From NCBI GenBank assembly GCA_025526915.1, contig JAHLKH010000475.1, forward strand, positions 1 to 10,422: 10,422 nucleotides of DNA, in the 5' to 3' direction. Below the pieces are notes generated by a model. It was not told where the DNA came from and ran no database searches. It worked only from the letters and a program-made list of their open reading frames with translations. Source of the DNA: Entophlyctis helioformis. Its lineage: Eukaryota > Chytridiomycota > Chytridiomycetes > Chytridiales > Chytriomycetaceae. The translations under genes and the position numbers were made by a program. Positions 1-8,518 of this stretch are shown piece by piece. How positions within the stretch are numbered: the stretch's first letter is position 1; every line of letters starts with the position of its first letter.

Positions 1-264
1 GCTGCTCTCATCTCGTCGAAACTAAGATTCGCCAATGATTGGGCAATGTCATCCTGCTGGAGGAGTTAGTGGGAACAGCTACATGGCTGGCTGCTATCCA
101 AACAGGCAGCGCACCTCGATGCTCGGCACTTGAGGCTGTTCTGGAGTCACGGCGACTGCCGCACCAGTTGCCGACGAAGAGGCCGTCTGCTCGTGGTCAC
201 CGGGTGGGGTCTTGCCCGCCTTGTTGCCTTTGTCGCCTCTCCTTTTTCCCATCGGTGCTGACAT
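1..264 (-). CDS. Unrecognised spliced gene, 5' part only (runs off the left edge)
   Basis: I do not recognise this protein. An open frame begins at ATG 264-262 (MSAPMGKRRGDKGNKAGK...), a Lys/Arg/Gly-rich start followed by a low-complexity stretch rich in Ala, Thr, Pro and Gln. It reaches a donor at 114 (GAG|GTGCGC). The 61-bp intron 54-114 has a textbook ACTAAC branch point and a CAGCAG acceptor. The exon resumes at 53 in phase 0, giving ...VPSIE|DDIAQSLANLSFDEMRAA, which stays open to base 1. The clean splice signals and phase are the main support for a real gene; there is no homology behind it. An alternative is that ATG 264 lies inside an intron (258-356, GTATGT...GTCAG) and that translation starts in an upstream exon at 357-555, which joins in phase (leftover G + CA at 257). 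The start lies 3 bp from the edge of the inverted repeat. Product and function unknown. Confidence 0.5.
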
Positions 265-356
265 CGGCCAGCGTATCATACCATGACCGTAGTGTCAGCA
301 GCCAGCATGGAGGGCCAGTGGGCGATGTGCATCTGCGAGCATGCCACTGCACATAC

Positions 357-555
357 CTAGATTGCTCCAGTGACCGGCAAGGTCGATTGGGAGAATCGCC
401 GATCGAATCAATCGACGTTGGAAATCATTGCGTGGCAGTCGGGTCACGTCAGTAGCACGTGACTGGATGGCTTCATGCAGAGCCGCGATGCGTGCAAGGT
501 GTGTCTGCGTGGCTTGGTGCTTGCTGTCGTGCATCTCGTGCATCTCAGAGCCACT
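357..555 (-). other. Candidate upstream coding exon of the left-edge gene, inside the repeat
   Basis: On the minus strand this 199-bp block follows CTGACTGATCGACAG (branch-point-like sequence plus acceptor, exon from 555) and ends at CTAG|GTATGT (exon ends 357). It is open throughout and encodes a peptide with an amphipathic stretch (HLARIAALHEAIQSR) and a basic stretch (NDFQRRLIRS), ending LAGHWSNL. The leftover G joins the exon at 257 in frame. A further possible exon, ATG at 658 to 617 (donor GTAAAG), would give a 61-bp intron 556-616. No family recognised. The block also occurs in the right repeat copy (8248-8445), where one G is missing and the frame ends early. It could instead be noncoding 5' leader sequence with fortuitous signals. 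Confidence 0.35.
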
Positions 556-706
556 CTGTCGATCAGTCAGAGGGCGACATTCCCGTAATGTCTTGGCACT
601 CCGGCATCGACTTTACAAGCCAAGGTGGCTGGCAGACTGTGACTGAGGACTCTCTCATCAGGCATCTGCCAGTCGTCTGGAGATGCCCATGTGCGTCTAG
701 ATATGC

Positions 707-772
707 CATCCATCCATCCATCCATCCATCCATCCATCCATCCATCCATCCATCCATCCATCCATCCATCCA
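707..772 (+). repeat. Tetranucleotide microsatellite (CATC), about 16.5 units
   Basis: CATC repeats run uninterrupted for 66 bp inside the left inverted-repeat copy. The matching array in the right copy has about half as many units. Because the unit is 4 bp, the array is open in several frames (Ile-His-Pro-Ser or Trp-Met-Asp-Gly repeats). This creates spurious ORFs on both strands and should not be read as coding. Confidence 0.97.
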
Positions 773-910
773 CAACTGACACGATCATGCACACACAGAT
801 CTACCGCTGTGGTGTCTGCTCGTTGGACACTGGTTGCTCTCCTTGACACACAAGCCAGACAGCGGTGATCCTTGCCATGCTGGCAGCTGACTCGAGCCAG
901 CGATCGTGTG

Positions 911-1004
911 ATACACGGGCTTGCATCCGTCGCCTCTTGCAACGAACTTAATTCCAAAATCCTTGGTAATTGTATCTTTACCGGGCCCAATATAGACAAC
1001 GGCG
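911..1004 (+). promoter_or_regulatory. Probable 5' flank/leader of the Ser-rich gene
   Basis: This 94-bp stretch lies between the inner edge of the left repeat and ATG 1005. It is locally AT-richer than its surroundings (around 948-995). It would hold the 5' leader, and with the repeat the promoter, of the rightward gene. No TATA box or other defined element is convincing. The call rests on position only. Confidence 0.3.
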
Positions 1005-3220
1005 ATGCGCCTGAACGTTGCAGTCCATGTCGGACTGCGTGCCCGGCCGTTTGAGCAGGAAGGGAGCGAGACAGAGGGAGAAGACAGCCAGAGCCTGTCC
1101 AAGACGCATGTGCTGGTCGTCGTTCCGCCTCGCTGCAAGGTCGCTGCCCTGCCCGACCTTGTCCGCCGCCATTGGCACGAAGTCCGTCTCCAATGCAAGC
1201 AAGCCGTCCACGAGTATGAAGGCTTGGACACACCCTTGGCCCAGTCCGGCTGCAAACTGACTCCATCTGCACAGACTTGACGACGGCATGGTCTTTCGCA
1301 ACAGCGCCGGCAGTCTGGTCCCTCTCTCGATTTCCGTCTCGGATGCCTTTGACAATGGCGAGCGAGTGTCCGCCTATGCACAGCCCAAACAGGAGAATGG
1401 TGCCGACGGTGATCCCTCCAAGCGCAAGCGGCCTGCTGTTGTCCAAGAGATGTCCTCCAAGAAGCGGCGCGAAGTGCACGGCAAGACGGCGGCTATCACA
1501 AGCAAAGCGGTCGACTCGGGCCAGCACCCATGTTGGCGACAACAACAGCCATCGCGTTCAAGACAGCGTCAACATCAGCCCCAAGGCTGGCGAGATCAGC
1601 ACCAACAGCAATGACGGCGATGTTGAGATGGATGGCTCGGTTGAAACAAGTGTCCATGCGGTCTCTGCGGATGTCGTGAGCAGCATGGCAGCCACACCAA
1701 CGCTGTCAGCCAACTGTCGGGTATCCCAACGTCGTTGCGGCCAATGACTCGAGCTGCACCAGGGATGGATCAGCAGGTGGTGTCAGACTCGGAGGTCTCG
1801 GAGGTCTCTGAGGTCTCTGACGAGTCGAGGAGAAGCATCGCGGCCTGATTGGCGGCGTGCACGATGCGCTGGTGGCAGACTCGCGTTCGCCACTCCTCGA
1901 ATCCCGGCATCTGGATATCAGCAACAGCAGTCGCGGCAGCGCCAATGACGACTCGGCCGACGATGACCGTGATACGGCAGACAATCCCTCTGGAGATGTC
2001 ACAGGCTCCCAACCCGTGCTGCACCCGCACATGTTTTGGATGCAGACGCAGATGCAGACGCAGATGCTGTTGTTGGCGAGAACGACGACCGAGGTTCGGC
2101 AGCATCCCAGTCTGATGGAGATGATCAGCCAGACTCGGCCAAGGACACGTCAGACGATTCGGAGAGCCAAGTCGCGGATCACCAGCTTGAAAGCGCGATT
2201 GCGAACCAAGCTGCACCACAGGCCAGCATTCCCATTGACGAGCAGTATGTGCAACAGCCAGAGTCGGATCAGGCGGCCACCAGCAAGCCAGAGGCTGCTG
2301 GGGAGGACGAGAGCGACGAAAGCGATGTGGACACCCACGATGCCCAAAGCTGATGTGGTTGACGACGACAGCAATCCTTCGGACAACGAGTCGGATGCTG
2401 ACGAGGCGGCAGCAGTGGACTCTGCTCCGGCTGAAGACGTCCATGCACAGCTCGTCGACTCTCCTCCTCTGTACTCGGTCCCCTTGTTTTCGCAAAATCT
2501 CGCCTCGCAAGAAACCCAGTCTCCACCGCTCGGTGGTGTCTTGTCATCGCGTTTGCATGCCATGCTCAACAACGCGAGTTTCTCAGCAGTCAAGCAAGCC
2601 CCACTGCACCCCCAACCACCAATGACGCGGAACCGGTCCTTTGCTTCCCTTAGTGAGATTGCATCTTCTTTCCGTGAACCTCCAAAGCAGCAAAGAGGTG
2701 CCGCCCCATGCCAGCCAATCGAGCCAAGAACTTCCGCCATGGCCCGTCGCAGATCGCGTCTGAAACCCCCAGTGCTGCCTGGCTGGAGAATGGGTCTGGA
2801 TCAGAGTCCAGCAGTTCCGGGCTCAGAATTCGGCTCCGACTCTGGCTCGGCATCGGAATCTGACTCGGACTCCAACTCCAACTCCAGCTCTGATAATGCG
2901 GATGGCGTGCAGCGGGAGGCAAGGTCCGTTTGGCAGGCAAGAAGAAGAAGCATCGTCGAAAGTCGCTTCTTATGGCAGCTTGCGAAAGATGGTATGTGTG
3001 TGTGTGTGCCCGTGTTGTGTCCTTGCATGTCTGGCATTTTTGCTAATGCTGTTCCTTGCGTGCACCATCCAGTCGCGCCATCAAGTAACTTCAAGGCCAG
3101 CCACAGTTCGACTGCACCCACGGGCGGTGCCGGCAAGGCCGATACTCTGAAACCTGCAGCGTCTCAACAGCTGCGCTTGACTCGATCGGCCGCTCGTTCG
3201 CGCTCTCTCAGCCAATGTAA
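1005..3220 (+). CDS. Ser/Asp/Glu-rich probable nucleolar protein, Net1/Dnt1-like N-terminus; frame broken by indels
   Basis: The start is ATG 1005 ([12 protein letters not shown]...). Exon 1 (1005-1213) joins across a 61-bp intron (1214-1274, GTATGA...CTGAC...CACAG) in phase, giving ...AVH-E-LDDGMVF. The first ~100 residues (HVLVVVPP..., then [12 protein letters not shown]..., then [11 protein letters not shown]) resemble the ubiquitin-like N-terminus of fungal Net1/Dnt1-type nucleolar proteins; this is from memory and tentative. Next come a basic patch (SKRKRP, SSKKRR), long acidic/serine tracts, a [12 protein letters not shown] motif, and a Lys/Arg cluster (KKKKHRRKS, ~2940-2970). A second intron 2992-3072 (GTATGTGTGT...TGCTAATG...CCAG) leads to a last Ser/Ala/Arg-rich exon. 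The plausible frame shifts several times (near 1500, 1740-1835, 2036, 2350, 2700-2820 and 2930-2980) with no obvious introns, so this is either sequence error or a decayed gene. The stop at 3218-3220 is a guess; one frame stays open to 3545 but would overlap WDR24. Confidence 0.45.
1214..1274 (+). other. Intron 1 of the Ser-rich gene
   Basis: A 61-bp GT-AG intron: donor GTATGA after ..CACGA, branch-like AAACTGAC, acceptor TGCACAG. Removing it joins GA+A into a Glu codon and switches into the frame [12 protein letters not shown], which otherwise has an in-frame stop just upstream (TGA 1258-1260). The frame before the intron would hit TGA at 1278-1280. Confidence 0.7.
1792..1818 (+). repeat. 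Three 9-bp tandem units GAGGTCTCG/T
   Basis: Three near-identical 9-mers encode a Ser-Glu-Val triplet repeat (SEVSEVSEV) in the frame that best continues the acidic protein. They are part of the low-complexity coding region. Confidence 0.8.
2039..2067 (+). repeat. 12-bp tandem repeat GATGCAGACGCA
   Basis: About 2.4 units of GATGCAGACGCA encode an Asp-Ala ([10 protein letters not shown]) run in the frame that continues as an acidic tract to about 2350. In the preceding frame the same DNA reads as Gln/Thr/Met repeats, so the frame change is at or near this repeat. Confidence 0.85.
2992..3072 (+). other. Intron 2 of the Ser-rich gene, with a TG run at its donor
   Basis: An 81-bp intron: donor GTATGT running straight into a TG dinucleotide run (2993-3008), branch point TGCTAATG, acceptor CACCATCCAG. 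The following exon (from 3073) is open and continues a Ser/Thr/Ala/Arg-rich composition. Confidence 0.65.
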
Positions 3221-3258
3221 TGGCGGGCTTTGGGCAGGCAATCCGTTGATAAAGCCTG

Positions 3259-6200
3259 TTATTCACACCCAGCAGGGCATTCATCCAGCTGCTCGTACCA
3301 TTCTGATCGATGGGCAAAGCATGATGCATCCGCATGTGTTAGTAACGGCCATAATGGTCCCTCAAGACCCGCATGAAAATGCATTGTACAGCAAAGCACC
3401 GACCTTTTCATGCACTGAGCGTGGCCCACCCATGGCCGCAGGTTTGACTCCAAGTGATCAGACCCTTGACTGGCTGGTGGCTGTGTGTTGTCACAGAAAC
3501 ACGGCCTTAGCCGTCTCGCACATGGCTGCAGATTGGAGAATGTAACGAGGCTTACCAGATGACACAGCCATCCAGCGCACGGCGACATTTCTCACAAAAC
3601 CAGCCGGGAGAAGCGTGGCTTTGTGTCAGTGGCTTCAGACATCGAGGGCACGTAGTGTGCACTGTCGTGAGTCCTGTTTGACAAACACTCTCTGACGGTT
3701 AAGGGCCGTATTGGTGTACACGAAGCTTGGATGTACTTGCCTGGTATTGCGAGCGGACGTGGCCATTGGGCAGGCAGTTATAATGTCAACGGCCAGCATT
3801 CCATAGCCGATATCTGCGCAGCAAATCTGTTTGTATAGAATAGGAAGCGACGGCCATAAACAGCGGTCAGAGAATCTCCAGCCCTCCCCACTTGCTTTAC
3901 ATCAACAAGCAACCGGCTCACCAATGTACGACCAAAACCATTCCTCTTGAATGATCACGTCTGCTGGAAGCAGATCTCGCAACACCAGCACAATTGTTAC
4001 GCACATTTGCACATTTCCGAGATTGGCGTAGTAGCCGAGTGTCTCTGTAACAAGACGGTCAGGACGCCAAGACGGATACAAGGCACTTCCGCTTGGCGGG
4101 AAATGGCTTGGTGTGGTTTCCGACAGGACGTGCAGAGGTCGAATGGATGCAAACGCGTTGTGGCCCGCACCGGTATCGTGACTTGCTGGCTTGTGGTGGC
4201 TCGGATTGTCCTGGCTCGGTGCATGGCTTGGCCGCCGAGACCCAGAAATGTTGATGAATGAGTCCCGCTGAAACCGGAGCTGGCTCGGCTGATATGTGCT
4301 AATGTCGCCATGCGACCGCCGAAAGGTCATGGGCTGTCTCAGCGACTCTTTGGACGACAGTGTTGAAACGCGTCGGCGGTAAATGCGCGGAGAAGAAGAC
4401 GCATCCGAATCGTCCGAGTCTGTATCGGAGTCGCTACTATGAAATCCAGAGTGCGGCGACCTCAACATATCTGCAAACGACGTGGTCGTTGATGCAGGTG
4501 TTGCATCGTGTTGTCGGCGTGTGTTGCCATGCATGGCAGTCGACGGGCTGGCATCTGGCAGGTGCTTTGCAGGCGTCAAATGATCGGCATGTACGCTCAT
4601 GTGCCGATTGCCGTCGACAGAATTCAGGGTGTGGTGTACGTTGGGAAACGCTGTGGCCGTCGCCGTCTCTGCTTTATCCGCGGCCAGCAAGTCTTGTCCA
4701 GCATAAGCGGCAGTCGCTTGGTTCGGCGTGCAACTGGTCGTGGCTTGTACCGGCAGCGCACTTGCAGCTGGCAAACACGTCTCAAAGAGTCAGTCAACGG
4801 CTAGCACACAGGCCCAGAGATACCGACAAGTGCGCTGCGTACCGTTATCTTGCTCGGGAAGCCTGCGAGACGTAGGAGTCAACTGGCTTGACAGTTCTTG
4901 AAGCATCTTCCATGTCTGTGCAGTGCGATAAAGGCCGTGCAGAGCTGCTGCCTATACCGGCAATATTAGCATGAAGTTGCCTGTAAGTCTGCAGTAAAGG
5001 GTTGCACACAGACGATTGCTGTTGGTAGTGCTGCAACACATCCACGTACATGAGAGTTTTGCTGGCAAGCATCCCAAACGGCAGTGTGGTCAATAGAGTA
5101 CATCCCGGCAAGGTGCACAAATGCCGTTGCCATGTCGTATGCGGCACTAGCACAAGCAAGTCCAGCCACTTGAACGGGCATTTGCGACGCGGCTGCTTGG
5201 CTCTTGCTCTCCATGTCTCCTGCGACAAGCCCTGCTCCAGGCGACGGTTGAACGCCTGCTGCCAGATTGATGGCTGATCCAATGCCAATACTAACGCCTG
5301 GCATTCCAAGCAATGTCGAGCCTGGATATGCAGCGTTGGCTACTGCCGAAATGCCGCCTGTGAATGCTCCGATGGCCATGGCAGTAGCGGATGCAGTGGC
5401 TGCTGCTGCTGTGCCTATTGCATTGGTTGCCAAAGGAGCCTGGCCAGACGGTGCTGTTGCTGCGCCAGACGGCGTGGCTTGCGTTGCCTTTGCAAGAAAT
5501 GCAGCGCCACTGCCACCACCAGAGTTGGATCCAGGCCCAGTACTCGATTGTGCCGATGGTCCAGTAGACGGCGGGCCGGCAGAGGTAGGGAATCCTCCAG
5601 ACGCGTTTGTCACGGTGCCGCCCATTGCTGGGTTGTGACGGCGGCTCGGTGGGGGCTGTGCATATTGGGCCGGCAACGGGAGGCCGGCTAACTGTAGGCC
5701 AGGTGGGCTCGTGTTGGATGGCAGCATATGGCCATTCATGGCGGGGATACTGTGGCGTGTACCGGTTGCGAATACAAGTTGTCCTGACGTACTCCAGGCC
5801 TGGGCAGACATGGACAACAGCTTTGAAGGCCGATATGCAACAGAATCGACATGCTGCACACAAAACTGGCGATCCTTTGAGCATGTCCAAAGGATGGATG
5901 GATCTCGCCAATACAAGCCTGGTGGTGGATGCAGCAGGGCAAAGCCCCGAGAACGGTCAATCAGTTGAGTGTGAAGGACTCGCAATCAAACGACTGACCT
6001 GTTGCGATATTAGTGTGCTCTTCCAACGAGAATTGCGGGACAAACGGCCGTGAGACATCCCAAATGTGGACACGAAAGTCCGTCGACATTGCACATGAAG
6101 CGATTTGCAGATCGAACCCGGGCCGCCAGCCGAGACGCGACACAGGCGCAATGGTCTGCACAGTATGGAGCGGCTTGCGACTCTCCGACTTGGTGTCCCA

Positions 6201-7745
6201 CACCTTGATGGCACGGTCACGGCCGCCGCTGGCCAGAAGACGCCCATTGGCATGCCAGTCGATTGAAAGCAGCAGACTGTTGTGTGCGCTCCACTTGCGC
6301 TCAAACTGACTCGGATTTCGAATGTCCCACTTTTGGATACTGCCACTCTCAAACGCGGCTGCAAACTCATCGACTGAGATGGGGTTGAACTGAACGTCAC
6401 GAACGCTCTCGGCGCGGCCCTCAAAGGTCAGCGCCGATGCACCTTTTGCTCTCAGATCCTGGGCATTAGTGCAAAATCGGACACAACAGAGTGAGTAATC
6501 GGCAACGCATGCTTTGGCGCACAGCATGGAGGGCATGGATGGCAATGGGATGGGCATACCCAGAGTTTTACAGATCCGTCTTGTGATGCAGACAGCAGAA
6601 TAGGCCTGGATGGATGGAAACACACGCGGTTGACCGCTCTTGAATGCTCGACCAAAACACAGTCTACACGGAACAAACCGGCGAGTGATCAGCAGTCCCA
6701 TTGAATGCAGTCGGAGGAGCAACAAGAGGCCAATGCTATGCACGTCTCGTCGTGACGGCAAAGAAAGGACAAACAGCCAGCAAGCAGTACTGACCCAGCT
6801 TGTCTTCCGATGCTCGTTCAAGATCCCACAAAACCACGGCGCCATTGGTAGCGGTTGCAATCACACTCTTTGCGTCTATGGTTGTAAGCAACCTCGATGT
6901 TGTCAGCCTCGCACTGCGCAACCTGTCAACCATGCAGACACCAGTCTCGGGCAGCAGCAAGACTTACATGAGCCAGCCCATCTTACGTCGTTGCTGCTGT
7001 AGTTTTGGTTCAGCTTGACACCAACGCGAAGGTTGTGGACCTCGCTGATCTCGTCTTGGCCGACACGCAAGATCATGAGCACCTCCCTGCCGGCCACAAC
7101 GGCATGTTCGGCATCTGGCGAGGCTGATATGGCACTCGTTGCGCGTGCAAGGCTGCGGTCATGAGACGTTGGCGACGCTGTTGGTGCCGATGCGACTGAA
7201 ATGGATGCTGCTGGTATTGCAGCTGCCCATTCTGGCCAGTCAGCTGGTTGGCTGAAGGGCGCATGAGGGATGCCAATCCAGATGTTGCTGGCAACGGGAC
7301 GGCAGAGAGCGCCGCTCGTCTGTCCTGGTCCTGGTCCTGGTCCTTGTGTCTTGGTTTGGCTGAAGGATTGCCCAGCATGCACACTGCCCTGGGTGGTGTT
7401 TGTGCTGCTGGTGCTGCTGGTGCTGGCCAGGCCAGATGCCGGCAATGACATTTGCAGGACGCTGGCGTATGACGGAAGGATGGGAGTCTGTGCGGTGCTG
7501 GTGGCCCTGCTGCCAGACATTCCTGCAGATGCCGGACGACCCTGACGTTGAAACGGTCCATCACAACGCGGCCAACTTCCACCATGTTCGTCAAAACTGA
7601 TGTTCTTCGCAAGCGGACGAGAGCTCGCTGGCTGTTCCGAGGACACTCTCGACTTTGCTGGTGTGGAGCAAGTGTCTGTGCCCGAGCTGTTGGCGGCACT
7701 CGAACTGAAGCATCCGGCCTTGGCTCGCATTCTCGGATCCAGCAT
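3259..7745 (-). CDS. WDR24: WDR24/Rtc1 (Sea2) homolog, SEACAT/GATOR2 WD40 subunit
   Basis: A WD40 subunit of the SEACAT/GATOR2 complex, which acts upstream of TORC1 at the vacuole/lysosome (family knowledge). Exons read on the minus strand: 7745-6968, 6875-6795, 6663-6560, 6458-5999, 5918-5050, 4951-4843, 4767-3922, 3826-~3741, ~3691-3556, 3480-~3404, ~3302-3259. Exons 1-7 join in exact phase (~1082 codons). Residues ~206-520 form the propeller (VVAGREVLMILRV, VIATATNGAVVLWDL, AVNRVCFHPS, SQDGSVKLW, ESVRDVQFNP, GGRDRAIKVWD, HIWDVSRPFVPQFSLEEH). Then come an Ala/Gly/Pro-rich insert (~530-720), a helical part (FVHLAGMYS, RTAQTWKMLQEL), a Ser/Asp tract (~905-930), and LGYYANLGNVQM...SYIGDLLRRYRLWN. 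The C-terminal zinc ribbon/RING follows: CPRCLKP, GWFCEKC, CVICHQPVKGL, CGHG, CPAGCE. Exons 8-11 contain indels, so their exact ends are uncertain. The ATG at 7745 is the first plausible one; about 200 low-complexity residues precede the propeller. Confidence 0.9.
3692..3740 (-). other. Possible GC-AG intron of WDR24
   Basis: After exon 8 (...ACCAG) the sequence reads GCAAGT rather than GTAAGT. A CTTAAC branch-like motif and a GTCAG(AG) acceptor follow within ~50 bp. Beyond it lies TGLTTVHTTCPRC, the expected start of the zinc ribbon. A GC donor with an otherwise perfect consensus is the simplest reading. A GT at 3736-3735 (GTACAT) is the weaker alternative. Exact phase cannot be settled because of nearby indels. 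Confidence 0.4.
7323..7343 (-). repeat. Short 6-bp tandem repeat coding Pro-Gly
   Basis: Units of TCCTGG on the plus strand give a GPGPGPG run in the low-complexity N-terminal extension of the WDR24 homolog. Confidence 0.8.
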
Positions 7746-7925
7746 GTTGGCCGTCACATGGAGTATGTGGATGCACGGGGCGTCTCGGACCAATGGCCAG
7801 CAAGTGATGGTCCGGCAGGAGGACGAAGTGGCTGTTATCCCGCCTGTCAGCGGCGGATGAGCTTGGATGGTGATGTTGGTCCGTGGCGGATAATGAAGAC
7901 CAACGCATGGCTTGGCCAGCATCTC
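7746..7925. promoter_or_regulatory. Gap between WDR24 ATG and right repeat; probable promoter/leader
   Basis: This 180-bp stretch separates the chosen WDR24 start from the inner edge of the right repeat copy. With the repeat it makes up the divergent intergenic region shared by WDR24 (leftward) and the complex I subunit gene (rightward). I see no defined promoter element. The WDR24 frame is still open here, so a more upstream start cannot be excluded. Confidence 0.3.
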
Positions 7926-8064
7926 GCACGATAGTAGCTTCGAGTCAGCGGCCAGCATGGCAGGATCGCCGCCGTCTGGCTTGTGTGTCAAGGAGAGCAA
8001 CCAGTGTCCAACGAGCAGACACCACAGCGGTAGATCTGTGTGTGGCATGATTCGTGTCAGTTGG

Positions 8065-8099
8065 TGGATGGATGGATGGATGGATGGATGGATGGATGG
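8065..8099 (+). repeat. Tetranucleotide microsatellite (GGAT), about 8.75 units
   Basis: A 35-bp TGGA/GGAT array, the right-hand counterpart of the CATC array at 707-772. The twofold length difference between otherwise nearly identical copies fits replication slippage or assembly collapse. Confidence 0.96.
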
Positions 8100-8145
8100 C
8101 ATATCTAGACGCACATGGGCATCTCCAGACGACTGCAGATGCCTG

Positions 8146-8445
8146 ATGAGAGAGTCCTCAGTCACAGTCTGCCAGCCACCTTGCTTGTAAAGTCAATGCC
8201 GAGTGCCAAGACATTAACGGGAATGTCGCCCTCTGACTGATCGACAGAGTGGCTCTGAGATGCACGAGATGCACGACAGCAAGCACCAAGCCACGCAGAC
8301 ACACCTTGCACGCATCGCGGCTCTGCATGAAGCCATCCAGTCACGTGCTACTGACGTGACCCGACTGCCACGCAATGATTTCCAACGTCGATTGATTCGA
8401 TCGGCGATTCTCCCAATCGACCTTGCCGGTCACTGAGCAATCTAG
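8146..8445 (+). pseudogene. Truncated duplicate of the left-edge gene's 5' exons (putative)
   Basis: This is the right-copy counterpart of 357-658. It has ATG 8146, a donor-like CTT|GTAAAG at 8187, an acceptor at 8247 (GATCGACAG), and an exon at 8248-8445 ending CTAG|GTATG. Codons from ATG 8260 match the left copy exactly for 58 residues. Then a missing G (CACTGAGC versus CACTGGAGC) creates a stop at 8434-8436. The repeat ends at 8537, before the sequence corresponding to the left gene's next exon, so as a gene copy it is a 5' fragment. Whether it is transcribed, and whether the missing base is real, cannot be told from here. Confidence 0.35.
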
Positions 8446-8518
8446 GTATGTGCAGTGGCATGCTCGCAGATGCACATCGCCCACTGGCCACTCCATGCTG
8501 GCTGCTGACACTACGGTC

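Larger units (their letters stand above)
267..910 (+). repeat. Inverted repeat, left copy (~644 bp)
   Basis: The sequence from GGCCAGCGTATCATACC (267) to about 910 recurs as its reverse complement at 7926-8537. Long stretches are identical, for example the 100+ bases corresponding to 427-543. Most differences are one-base gains or losses in GG, CC or AA runs, plus the length of the CATC array and a few substitutions towards the inner end. Similarity stops abruptly at 267 (outer side) and fades near 880-910 (inner side). Both copies have GGCCAGC/GCTGGC near their ends, but similarity runs past the inner motif, so I do not call terminal inverted repeats. No target-site duplication or transposase is visible. 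Confidence 0.9.

Noticed and set aside
707..772. CRISPR-like array
   Set aside because: The repeat unit is 4 bp with no spacers; it is a simple microsatellite in a eukaryotic context.
563..794. Trp-Met-Asp-Gly or Ile-His-Pro-Ser tandem peptide repeats
   Set aside because: These are translations of a tetranucleotide microsatellite, not protein repeats.
267..910. Repeat as a DNA transposon/MITE with GGCCAGC terminal inverted repeats
   Set aside because: The 7-bp motif is near but not at both boundaries, similarity extends past it on the inner side, and no target-site duplication is seen.
900..1010. Minus-strand peptide in the 5' flank that looks protein-like ([16 protein letters not shown]...)
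   Set aside because: Short, in the expected promoter/leader region, with no matching splice signals and no family recognised.
697..1545. 282-codon minus-strand open frame through the CATC array
   Set aside because: It is kept open largely by the 4-bp repeat and by antisense of the Ser-rich gene's first exons. It crosses repeat and promoter sequence and has no recognisable motif.
2036..2353. Acidic 105-codon frame as a separate small gene
   Set aside because: Its composition continues the Ser/Asp/Glu-rich protein on both sides. It is better read as a frame-shifted segment of that gene.
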